From Paenibacillus periandrae (GTDB taxonomy: Bacteria; Bacillota; Bacilli; Paenibacillales; NBRC-103111): DNA of 64,000 nt. A model generated the notes under the pieces. The model did no database searches and was not told the origin of the DNA. It saw only the letters and a list, made by a program, of their open reading frames with translations. Shown here piece by piece: positions 1 through 7,607 of the stretch (positions are counted from its first letter, which is position 1; each line of letters begins with the position of its first letter). The stretch lies in the NCBI RefSeq assembly GCF_022458865.1, contig NZ_JAJNMU010000004.1:186001-250000 (forward strand), given 5' to 3'. Both the position numbers and the translations under genes were made by a program.

Positions 1-290
1 ACGGACAGCTTCGTCTTGTAAGGGTCGTTAGGAATTTGAACCGCTTCTACATCCACGTCAGGATGATCCTTCATAAATTTTTGGACGGCCGCTTCAATAA
101 GCTCCTTCCGTTTGCCTGTGTCAATATACCAGAACGATAGCTTCTTTTTCTCACCAGCTTTAGCTGCAGGAGCCGGCTGGGTCGGTTTGGCATCTGGAGC
201 TGCCGGTGCCGCAGGTGTTGTCCCACTCCCACTGCAGGCCGAGATGACAAACAATACACACACGCAAAGCATCGCAATCCACTTTTTCAT
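1..290 (-). CDS. ABC sugar-binding lipoprotein, N-terminal part (cut by left edge)
   Basis: This is the first ~96 codons of an extracellular solute-binding protein; the rest lies left of the window. The ATG at 290-288 follows an AAAGGGG ribosome binding site. The product starts MKKWIAML and has a hydrophobic signal ending in the lipobox VISAC (lipidated Cys19). A Pro/Ala-rich linker (about residues 25-43) follows, then the mature start KKLSFWYIDTGKRKEL, which is typical of family 1 sugar-binding proteins. It is expected to sit on the outer membrane face and hand sugar to a two-permease importer encoded further left. It is not a copy of the two binding proteins at 479-2017 and 7608-9167. Sugar specificity is unknown. 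Confidence 0.85.
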   Translation of the reverse strand, partial: MKKWIAMLCVCVLFVISACSGSGTTPAAPAAPDAKPTQPAPAAKAGEKKKLSFWYIDTGKRKELIEAAVQKFMKDHPDVDVEAVQIPNDPYKTKLS

Positions 291-317
291 TTGTATACCC
301 CTTTCAATCTTGTAATT

Positions 318-331
318 TGTTTACGCTTTCA
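318..331 (+). promoter_or_regulatory. cre-like site (catabolite control)
   Basis: TGTTTACGCTTTCA (minus strand TGAAAGCGTAAACA) matches the CcpA operator pattern TGWNANCGNTNWCA with one mismatch. It lies 28 bp upstream of the lipoprotein start at 290, where CcpA could block transcription. This is a motif match only. Confidence 0.4.
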
Positions 332-398
332 TAATATCATCGATCCTGATCATTAAATAAGGCACTCTGATATGCTAAAATGCCAATTTGATTGGAAA

Positions 399-412
399 TG
401 TAAGCGTTATTA
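399..412 (+). promoter_or_regulatory. second cre-like site
   Basis: TGTAAGCGTTATTA matches the CcpA operator pattern with one mismatch. It lies about 70 bp upstream of the site at 318-331, between the terminator of the preceding gene and the lipoprotein at 1-290. Two weak cre-like sites in one short leader make catabolite control more plausible than either alone. Confidence 0.3.
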
Positions 413-423
413 ATTGGAAAAGC

Positions 424-475
424 AAAAAATCCCCTTCGTCGACAACTTCCTTCGTTATCAACCGTAAGGGGATCC
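424..475 (-). terminator. Intrinsic terminator after binding-protein gene 479-2017
   Basis: On the minus strand an 8-bp stem (ATCCCCTT, 466-473, with AAGGGGAT, 429-436) encloses a ~29-nt loop and runs into a U-tract at 424-429. It begins a few bases after the stop codon at 479. Confidence 0.6.
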
Positions 476-478
476 TAT

Positions 479-2017
479 TTACTTGAGTGCCATCCGCTTG
501 CTGTACTCGAGATTGATTTCATCGGTAATCCGGGTATAGGTCGGATCTTTCCTAAGCGTATCTACAAAGGTATCCCATTCCTGCATGGAAATTTTCCCGA
601 TAATGGCTTGTACCTTCGTATCGGCAATTTTCTTGTTGTAGTCGGCTCCTACTTTAAGCTCAGTTTGGGAAACCAGACCAATCGCAGGGTCACCCGTAGA
701 TAACTTTGCTTTTTGTTCAGCAATTTTCATGTTGCGCTGGTATATTTCCTTGGGCATCCCTGCCGCGTACTGCCACAAATCCAGCACGGGCGTACTGAAC
801 ATTTTACCCCATGTAGCCGTACCTATGCTGTCTGCAAATGCTCTATCGTTCGCGATTTTCAGACCGTCAACCACCGTATAATGCACACCCTTGATCCCGT
901 AAAGTGTTAGATCCAATCCTTCCCCACCGGAGCCATAATCAATAAACTTGAGAATGGCTTTCATCTTCTCCTCAGGTACGGTCTTGGGAATAGCCAATAC
1001 ACCGTTAAAGCCGGTAGTCTGCGTTACGAATGCTTTACCTCCTGCCTTGGGTGCCAGGGAAAGCATCGGGGTCCACTCGACCGACGGGTCCTTCTTCCAT
1101 TGCTCCATCGTATATCTGAACAACGCTTCCGGTGTTTCCGAGGTCAATCCGGCTCTGCCGCTTGTAGCGAGCTCCCAAAACTGATTTTCCTTCAGCACAG
1201 GGAAATCGTATGGAATCAGACCCTCGACATACAACTTGTTCAGGTAAACGAGTGTCTCTCTCATTTCCGACTCCAGTATCATATTGATCAGCTTGCCGTC
1301 TTGTTCCTTCCATTTACCAACGGTTCCCGTAAATACTTCTTCAACAACACGCCAATCCCGCATCGTATAACAAACCGTATTTTCTTTGCCGTCAGGCGCC
1401 TGATCTTTAAACGCCTTGAGCACGGTGTACAGCTCATCCATATGAGTCGGCATCTTGAGACCTAATTTATCCAGCCAATCCTTACGGATTGAGGCAAAAC
1501 CACCGCCATTCAAGGGGCGTCCTGCCGGAACTGCAAAGGATTTTCCATCAATCTGCGTATGGTTCCAGATCTTCGGGTCCAGTGTCATCAGGTTCGGATA
1601 ATTTGTGATATAAGGCGTCAAGTCCCAGAACTCACCCTGCTTCACCAATTGAAGAAACAGAGGTGTCGTGATATTCGGGATTTTGATCAAATCGGCAATA
1701 TCACCGGTAGCCAAAGCCACATTGACCCGATCCGCATAATCCCCGCTAGGCACCCAGACTACTGTAAGCTTCGTGTGGGTTCTTTTTTCAAATTCCTTCA
1801 GTACCGGGTTATCCGGAGATGGAGGCTGAGCTATCGTGTAGTCCGCCATGATTTTGATATCGGTCGGCTTGCCAGAGGCTTGGGACTCTTCACTGACATG
1901 GACTTCAGGAGCTTCTGACGGCGGAATGGAGCACGCAGTAAAGAAAGACAAGGCAACCCATGTGGATACTAGGTACAGGGTCCGTTTGTGGAGTATCGTC
2001 GTTTCACTGAATTTCAT
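479..2017 (-). CDS. ABC sugar-binding lipoprotein (paralogue of 7608-9167)
   Basis: This is an extracellular solute-binding lipoprotein of 512 residues. The ATG at 2017 is preferred because GGGAGGAATTCACA precedes it; the open frame extends 19 codons further upstream without a better site. The signal ends in SFFTAC (lipidated Cys29). The mature domain is very similar, roughly four residues in five by eye, to the binding protein at 7608-9167. It is placed 32 bp after the DlgD-like gene, away from any permease gene. It may therefore be an alternative receptor for the importer at 10488-13364, with altered specificity. The differences cluster around KENTVCYTMRDWRVVEEV, opposite KKDTTGFTMRGGSGVFEEV in the paralogue. 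An intrinsic terminator follows. Confidence 0.93.
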   Translation of the reverse strand: MKFSETTILHKRTLYLVSTWVALSFFTACSIPPSEAPEVHVSEESQASGKPTDIKIMADYTIAQPPSPDNPVLKEFEKRTHTKLTVVWVPSGDYADRVNVALATGDIADLIKIPNITTPLFLQLVKQGEFWDLTPYITNYPNLMTLDPKIWNHTQIDGKSFAVPAGRPLNGGGFASIRKDWLDKLGLKMPTHMDELYTVLKAFKDQAPDGKENTVCYTMRDWRVVEEVFTGTVGKWKEQDGKLINMILESEMRETLVYLNKLYVEGLIPYDFPVLKENQFWELATSGRAGLTSETPEALFRYTMEQWKKDPSVEWTPMLSLAPKAGGKAFVTQTTGFNGVLAIPKTVPEEKMKAILKFIDYGSGGEGLDLTLYGIKGVHYTVVDGLKIANDRAFADSIGTATWGKMFSTPVLDLWQYAAGMPKEIYQRNMKIAEQKAKLSTGDPAIGLVSQTELKVGADYNKKIADTKVQAIIGKISMQEWDTFVDTLRKDPTYTRITDEINLEYSKRMALK

Positions 2018-2049
2018 TGTGAATTCCTCCCATAAGATGAACGCAGAAC

Positions 2050-3051
2050 TTATAAACGGGTGACCTGCTGCCAAATGGAAGGCTCCACCGGGATTCCATG
2101 CTCCAAATTATACTGCCGTCTGACAAGTGTATCCTCACCGGGGTAACGAACCGTACTGTCCTCTTCAAGTGGTGCAGCACCTTGCAAATCGAGAATCGCT
2201 TCATGAATCCGTTCGTTAATGTAGTCAAGGTTAGGAAATGCACCGATATCAAAAGCCATAAATACTTGCGATACGCTATGCTCAACGGGCAGCTTGCCAA
2301 TCTCATGAGTGGTATGACCATCGGCAAGCATTGCAGCCATCAGATCGAGCACAAGAGCCAAGCCCGAGCCTTTCCAAAAGCCGATAGGCAGCGGCCTTCC
2401 CGACTCCAGGATAGCGGATGGATCTTTAGTCAGATTACCATCCATGTCATACCCGCCATCAACTGAAAGCTGCGATCCAAGCAGCTTCTTCGTATTCAGC
2501 TGCCCATAGGAGAATTGGGAAATCGCCATGTCCAATACGATAGCTCCTTCTGCCCGTGGCACTGCAAATACAATCGGATTGTTGCCAAGCTTTCTTTCGG
2601 TGGAGCCCCACGGAGGCAGATTGGGCATCGTGTTGGTCCAGCAAATCCCTGCACAGCCTGCTTCAACAGCCTGCCAGCCATAGCTTCCGCCACGCATCCA
2701 ATGATTCGTATTCCTGAGAGCTACACAACCCATGCCATGCTGCTTGGCCAGAGCAATCGCCCTGTCCATGCACAAGCTGGCATTGAGGTTGCCCGGTCCG
2801 AGATGTCCATCCCACCTCTCCATTGCCCCGAGGCTATGGATGCATTCGGGTACAGCATTGATATCGATATAACCCTTATCCATATATTCGATGAAAGATG
2901 GGAATCGGTTCAGCCCATGTGAGTACACCCCGTCGAGACTGGCCTCGGCAAACAGCGCTGCACACTGCTGCGCCCGCTCTTCAGTGAAGCCCTTGCTAAG
3001 CAGCACGCGTACAAATTGATCCATCATCTCGGAAAAAGGAACTCGCAGCAT
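2050..3051 (-). CDS. dlgD: Ldh_2-family reductase, DlgD/YiaK-like (2,3-diketo-L-gulonate reductase)
   Basis: This is a 333-residue NAD(P)-dependent malate/lactate dehydrogenase-type (Ldh_2) enzyme. Its length and many motifs match E. coli YiaK/DlgD: GVYSHGLNRFP with the probable catalytic His45, ALRNTNHWMRGGSYGW, PPWGSTERKLGNNP and FWKGSGLALVLDLMAAML. Members reduce 2-keto acids such as 2,3-diketo-L-gulonate in the cytoplasm. The ATG at 3051 follows AAAGGTGG. It sits between a GH2 glycosidase and a binding-protein gene and shares the cluster with an enolase-superfamily enzyme, which suggests sugar-acid catabolism. The family is clear; the exact 2-keto acid is inferred by similarity. Confidence 0.88.
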   Translation of the reverse strand: MLRVPFSEMMDQFVRVLLSKGFTEERAQQCAALFAEASLDGVYSHGLNRFPSFIEYMDKGYIDINAVPECIHSLGAMERWDGHLGPGNLNASLCMDRAIALAKQHGMGCVALRNTNHWMRGGSYGWQAVEAGCAGICWTNTMPNLPPWGSTERKLGNNPIVFAVPRAEGAIVLDMAISQFSYGQLNTKKLLGSQLSVDGGYDMDGNLTKDPSAILESGRPLPIGFWKGSGLALVLDLMAAMLADGHTTHEIGKLPVEHSVSQVFMAFDIGAFPNLDYINERIHEAILDLQGAAPLEEDSTVRYPGEDTLVRRQYNLEHGIPVEPSIWQQVTRL

Positions 3052-3089
3052 GATCCAAAAACCACCTTTTCATCTATATAGGTTTCCGC

Positions 3090-4841
3090 TTATTTTCCTT
3101 CATTAATTTGCTTTATAAGCTCCAATGCTACCTTCGGTTTACGATCATAGGTCAGCAATCCGTTAATTTCCTGCTCGACATCGGTCAGCTGCGTGTAACA
3201 AAAGCCTTGTACGACCGGCGATTGCAGCAAGGGCTGCGTAACCGATTTATAGCGTTCGATAAAATCCTCATCGCTTTGAGCTGCTGAATAGCCCCAGCCT
3301 TCCCAATCGCTTTTCTTGAATGATATGCCGCCATATTCCGACACATGGATCGGAGCACCTTCATAAGGATAGTCAGGCACATGAATCCAACGGTTGGCTG
3401 GTTTTGCCTGAACTGCATTTTCGACGGTACGGTATCTTTCTACGAGCACTTCCCGGCTGCTTTCGTAATCATGTATCGTGCAAATATCGGATTTAATATG
3501 CTCCCAGCCATCGTTAGAAATAACAAGTCGGGTGTCATCCAAGGATTTGGTTAAATGATACAAACCAAGCGCATGCTGCTGCTGGAACTTGTCCACCAAA
3601 ATATTCGGTACGCCCCAGCTTTCATTCAATGGTACCCAAGCCACAATGCAGGGATGATTGTAATCACGTTCGATAGCCTCCTGCCATTCCGAGGTGATGC
3701 GACGCACATAATTTTCCGAATACGCCGCGGCATTCGCCATCTCTCCCCATACGAGCAGTCCCAAACGGTCACACCAATACAAATAACGCGGGTCTTCGAT
3801 CTTCTGATGCTTGCGTGCTCCGTTGAAGCCCATCGCTTTGGTCAATTCAACATCCTGTTTGATCGCGTCATCCGTTGGTGGCGTCATAATACCGTCCGGG
3901 AAATAACCTTGATCGAGCACAAGCTTCATATAATAAAAACGGTTATTCAGGCATACCTTGCCGTCCTCGATAGCTATTTTGCGCATTCCAAAGTAGCTGT
4001 TTACGTGATCAATAACTTGATCGCCATCTAGCAGGAGGAATTGGATATCATATAAATTCGGTTTCTCTGGCGACCACCAGCGACCTCTTCCATGATCGTT
4101 AAAATCGTGCAAACCAACACGCCGCATCAGCTCCGATTCTGTGACTTTAACGATCTCTTCAGCTACGGGAGCTCCCTTAAAGGATATAATTGTCTTCAAC
4201 CAAAGATTATCGCTTAGTCGTCCTTCGATAAATGCCCTGATTTTAATCTCATTCGAATCGATGTAAGGGGTAAGCTTTACCTTGTTCAGATACGTCTCGG
4301 CTACAGGCTCTAACCAAACAGTTTGCCAAATGCCCGTAGTCCGGGTATACCAAATACTTGCCGATTCCTCCTCCCAATATTGTTTGCCTTTGGGAAGAGT
4401 CTGATCCTGGCTGTAGTCTTGAGCCTTCACGACGATTGTGTTCTCATTACCCTGCAGATGTTCGGTAATATCTACTGAAAAAGGGGTATGCCCACCTTCA
4501 TGAACCTTCACCAACTGGCCGTTTATCCAGATCCATGACATATAATCAACAGCACCAAAATGCAATACGATCCTTTTGCCGACAAAGGCGGCAGGTACAG
4601 TGAAGGCTTTACGGTACCAGACCGTATCATGAAAACCCGTATCTCCAATGCCGCTCAAGCTGCTTTGAAAGCAAAAAGGAACTTGAATCTTTTGAGTAAA
4701 ATCGTGCGCTATATTCCATTTTTCAAGGTTCCCTACCTGATGGTCATCAAATTCAAATTCCCATTCCCCATTTAAATTAAGCCATTCAGACCGCTCAAAT
4801 TGTGGACGTGGATAGTCTTGTCTATACGGCTGCACCGTCAT
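3090..4841 (-). CDS. Glycoside hydrolase family 2 protein
   Basis: This is a 583-residue GH2 enzyme with the usual order: jelly-roll sugar-binding domain (about 15-180), Ig-like sandwich (about 185-290) and TIM barrel (about 300-580). The catalytic acid/base is the Glu of PLNESWG (~407) and the nucleophile is the Glu of HVSEYGG (~502). GH2 enzymes are retaining beta-galactosidases, beta-mannosidases, beta-glucuronidases or alpha-arabinosidases; the specificity is not evident here. There is no signal peptide, so it should act on imported oligosaccharide. The ATG at 4841 follows AAGGGTGAT; a GTG nine bases further upstream has no site. It has its own promoter and a 12-bp palindrome, and is followed by the reductase gene 38 bp on. 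Confidence 0.92.
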   Translation of the reverse strand: MTVQPYRQDYPRPQFERSEWLNLNGEWEFEFDDHQVGNLEKWNIAHDFTQKIQVPFCFQSSLSGIGDTGFHDTVWYRKAFTVPAAFVGKRIVLHFGAVDYMSWIWINGQLVKVHEGGHTPFSVDITEHLQGNENTIVVKAQDYSQDQTLPKGKQYWEEESASIWYTRTTGIWQTVWLEPVAETYLNKVKLTPYIDSNEIKIRAFIEGRLSDNLWLKTIISFKGAPVAEEIVKVTESELMRRVGLHDFNDHGRGRWWSPEKPNLYDIQFLLLDGDQVIDHVNSYFGMRKIAIEDGKVCLNNRFYYMKLVLDQGYFPDGIMTPPTDDAIKQDVELTKAMGFNGARKHQKIEDPRYLYWCDRLGLLVWGEMANAAAYSENYVRRITSEWQEAIERDYNHPCIVAWVPLNESWGVPNILVDKFQQQHALGLYHLTKSLDDTRLVISNDGWEHIKSDICTIHDYESSREVLVERYRTVENAVQAKPANRWIHVPDYPYEGAPIHVSEYGGISFKKSDWEGWGYSAAQSDEDFIERYKSVTQPLLQSPVVQGFCYTQLTDVEQEINGLLTYDRKPKVALELIKQINEGK

Positions 4842-4872
4842 ATTTATCACCCTTTTTTATATTATTAATACA

Positions 4873-4915
4873 CAATGTACATTGCAATACTACAATATAA
4901 GTGTGGAAATGTAAA
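4873..4915 (-). promoter_or_regulatory. Promoter and operator-like palindrome of the GH2 gene
   Basis: On the minus strand there is a -35 TTTACA (4910-4915), a 17-bp spacer and a -10 TAGTAT (4887-4892). The perfect palindrome CAATGTACATTG (4873-4884) lies just downstream, at the expected start point. A related core (ATATAC-ATT-GTATAT, 7382-7396) lies upstream of the regulator gene 4975-7299. Confidence 0.6.
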
Positions 4916-4974
4916 CCATTGGACAATATCCTTTTTTTCAAGCTTCCCTCTTCATAGCTGCACAGATCTCACGG

Positions 4975-7299
4975 CTAATCTTGCGCATGTTTTTCCCGGT
5001 ATTGTCTTGGTGTCAAACCTTCGCTTTTTTTGAACATACGAATGAGGTAAGAGGGCTGATAATGCAGCAGCTCTGCGATTTCATTGATTTTCATATCGGT
5101 CCTGCACAGCAGCTCCTTACACTTTTCAATACGCAAACGAATAATCGTGTCGATAAAGTTCGTGCCGTGGATTTGTCTGAAGGCTTTACTCAGCTTGGAG
5201 GAGCTCATCTGCAATTGGTCTGCATATATTTCCAGTGAGACATCCATCAGGATTTCCTCTTGAATCTGCACGAGCAGCTTATCGATCACCTCCCGCAAAT
5301 TACCGTCATAGGTCATGGACAATGTTTTGATAAAAGGGTGAATCAGCTTGTACTGGAACCAGTCTACGATCTGATCCGGCTCGGTTAACAGCATCAGCTG
5401 CTCATACAGATGAACCCCCTCATACAAAGCATACATATTCACATCATGCTTGATAATCGTGTCATGCAGGGTGCCCAGCAGCTTCATCATCCCTTGATGG
5501 ACCATCAATTCGGTACTGTTATCCCCCTGAAGCTCCTGTATAAACAGTCGAATTAAACGTACGGCTTCCTCCTCCAGACCAAGGCTGACGGCATGTACGA
5601 TTTCTCTTTCCAGCTCCGAAGGAAAGTGCTTTGCACTGTTAGGCTCTATCATAAATTGATTCATATCGAGCATTTGATTGGACGTATGAAGATCCCGGAA
5701 GCGCAGCGCTTTACGCGTCTGCTCCAGTACATTCGGCATATCCACCAGTGAATCGGATATTTTACTCGTGACAATCGTCACCTTCATTCGCAGCACGTTA
5801 TTAACCGCCGCGATATAATCATGGGCAAGCTTGTTGAGTACAGCCTTGATTTCCTCATTCGTAATGCTGCGATTCAGAACAAAAAACACACCGACAGATA
5901 AATCTTGGAAATTAATTACATGTACCATGTTCAGCTGCTCAGAGCACAGCTCCAATATAATGTTGGAGGCGGCGAACGTAATCAGCTGCGAATCCCGTTC
6001 CGAGAATTTGCCACCCAGCTCCGATATCCCATGCAGCTGCGCCACCATAACCGCAAATCTTTTATCCTCCACATCCCAATCCAGCTGCTTCATCTTGTCA
6101 ATGAGCTCCGCTTCTGTATGCGTATACAAATTCCCCTGCAAAAACTGCAGCAGGAAGCTCTCTCTTAAGGTTGGGATGGATTCCTTGATCTGCATCGCAA
6201 GGGTCTGCTGCTCCACCAGCTGCTGATTCCATTGATTCTCAATGTAGGTGACCTCATCCTTTTCATCCGATCTGGTAGGCTTGGACGATTCGAACAAGCT
6301 TTTCAAGCGATAAATCGGATCGTAAATTTTGTTGGAGGCGAACCACGATAACAGCAAGCCGACCGTCAGGCCGAATAGGCTTATCCAAAGAATTAATCTC
6401 GACAGCGAAGTGACCGGAGCAATGATTTGCGACATCGGGGTTGCCGAGACAAACGTCCATTTGCCGCCGAGCTTGGATATTTTCCCGTAGGATACGGTGT
6501 AGCTTTGACCTTGCCAATCAAATTTAAAGGTATGGTCGCGAAGATCCTCCTGGGCGATCCGGCTTCTTACCGCATCCTCAAGTGTCAGGTCTAACTTGGA
6601 AAGTTCATTAGTGTGGGGAGTAGTTAAATAATCACCGTTCTCATTAATCAGGAAAGCAACGCCTTCTCCGGAAGCCAATTTTTGCACCATCGTATTTAAT
6701 TTAGCTTGATCCAAATAAAGGATGAATGCCCCGTAGGAATCATACATTTGACCACCAGGAAGCTTGACCACAATAGCCTTGTACAGGGTGTCGGAATAAC
6801 CCGGTTTTCTTAACGAATAGTTCCAATAGATGGTACGCTCTTTTTCCAATAAGGATCTTAATAGCTTCCTGTCATCCTCCGACTGAACGGATTGAAATCC
6901 AAATTCATCTCCAATAAGCTTATTGGCATCGCGTAAATATAAGCTCACTCCACCAATCAAGGAATTCGATTCCCTCATCAATGTAAACGATCTCATTAAT
7001 TCATTCGTCTTTTGAAATTCCATAATAAAATCCATTTGCTTAAGCGTCTCATCCATACTTCGATCAAATGCAAGTCGCACCACCGTATGCTCCAGGTTGG
7101 ATAAATAATCCTCCATGTGCTGAATCGACTGGCTCAACTGATTCTGATGGGCCTTGTTCACTTCCATTCCAATACGATCCGTTCCGATATAGTAAAGAAT
7201 AACACTGATTAATGCGATGGGGATGCATGTGATCAGCAGGACTATACTTAAATTTTTCCAATAGATTGACCCTTTAGGTTTGCCCTTTGGCCTGCTCAT
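4975..7299 (-). CDS. Membrane-anchored AraC-family regulator (YesS-like)
   Basis: This is a 774-residue one-protein sensor and transcription factor. It has an N-terminal membrane helix (about 17-38), an extracellular Cache-like sensing region (about 40-295), a second helix (about 300-322), a long cytoplasmic linker, and a C-terminal AraC-type double helix-turn-helix (about 675-770, ending near YLIRMFKKSEGLTPRQYR). The type occurs beside sugar importers and is thought to sense extracellular sugar and activate nearby operons. It lies between the binding protein at 7608-9167 and the GH2 gene. A terminator upstream (7461-7492) suggests it has its own promoter. The ATG at 7299 follows AAAGGATG at a rather long distance, so the start is slightly uncertain. 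Confidence 0.9.
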   Translation of the reverse strand: MSRPKGKPKGSIYWKNLSIVLLITCIPIALISVILYYIGTDRIGMEVNKAHQNQLSQSIQHMEDYLSNLEHTVVRLAFDRSMDETLKQMDFIMEFQKTNELMRSFTLMRESNSLIGGVSLYLRDANKLIGDEFGFQSVQSEDDRKLLRSLLEKERTIYWNYSLRKPGYSDTLYKAIVVKLPGGQMYDSYGAFILYLDQAKLNTMVQKLASGEGVAFLINENGDYLTTPHTNELSKLDLTLEDAVRSRIAQEDLRDHTFKFDWQGQSYTVSYGKISKLGGKWTFVSATPMSQIIAPVTSLSRLILWISLFGLTVGLLLSWFASNKIYDPIYRLKSLFESSKPTRSDEKDEVTYIENQWNQQLVEQQTLAMQIKESIPTLRESFLLQFLQGNLYTHTEAELIDKMKQLDWDVEDKRFAVMVAQLHGISELGGKFSERDSQLITFAASNIILELCSEQLNMVHVINFQDLSVGVFFVLNRSITNEEIKAVLNKLAHDYIAAVNNVLRMKVTIVTSKISDSLVDMPNVLEQTRKALRFRDLHTSNQMLDMNQFMIEPNSAKHFPSELEREIVHAVSLGLEEEAVRLIRLFIQELQGDNSTELMVHQGMMKLLGTLHDTIIKHDVNMYALYEGVHLYEQLMLLTEPDQIVDWFQYKLIHPFIKTLSMTYDGNLREVIDKLLVQIQEEILMDVSLEIYADQLQMSSSKLSKAFRQIHGTNFIDTIIRLRIEKCKELLCRTDMKINEIAELLHYQPSYLIRMFKKSEGLTPRQYREKHAQD

Positions 7300-7460
7300 C
7301 GGGACATTTCACATCCTTTAGTTGATGGGGCCCAATCGCCGCGCACCGATCAATGCTTCTGCAATTAATTGCGTATGTATAATATACATTGTATATTTTG
7401 TATATGAAATAATCAACAAAAGGTTATACATATTTACGTATTCAAGAGCGCTGACAACGC

Positions 7461-7492
7461 AAAAAACTGCTGCATCCGATCAGATACAGCAG
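7461..7492 (-). terminator. Intrinsic terminator after binding-protein gene 7608-9167
   Basis: On the minus strand CTGCTGTATC pairs with GATGCAGCAG (10 bp with one G-U, 6-nt loop) and is followed directly by six Ts (7461-7466). It separates the binding-protein transcript from the regulator gene. Confidence 0.8.
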
Positions 7493-7558
7493 CTGCCATT
7501 AAGCGTCCTCATCTATCCCCATTGCACATTGACCACTCGCCGCTGCTGCTACCAACCA

Positions 7559-7584
7559 AGAGGCAAGGGGCCACCCTTACCTCT
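7559..7584 (-). other. Stem-loop in the 3' region of the binding-protein transcript
   Basis: On the minus strand AGAGGTAAGGG pairs with CCCTTGCCTCT (11 bp, one G-U) around a 4-nt loop. It starts 24 bp after the stop codon and has no U-tract. It resembles RNA-stabilising stem-loops found after highly expressed binding-protein genes. Confidence 0.5.
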
Positions 7585-7607
7585 GAACAAATGAACTTGT
7601 GATCAGC

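Larger units (their letters stand above)
7300..7607 (-). promoter_or_regulatory. Intergenic region: regulator promoter zone and two hairpins
   Basis: No gene is seen in these 308 bases. They hold the perfect palindromes GCAATTAATTGC (7361-7372) and ATATAC-ATT-GTATAT (7382-7396) in an AT-rich zone likely to contain the promoter of the regulator gene. They also hold the terminator at 7461-7492 and the stem-loop at 7559-7584 of the upstream transcript. Confidence 0.5.
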
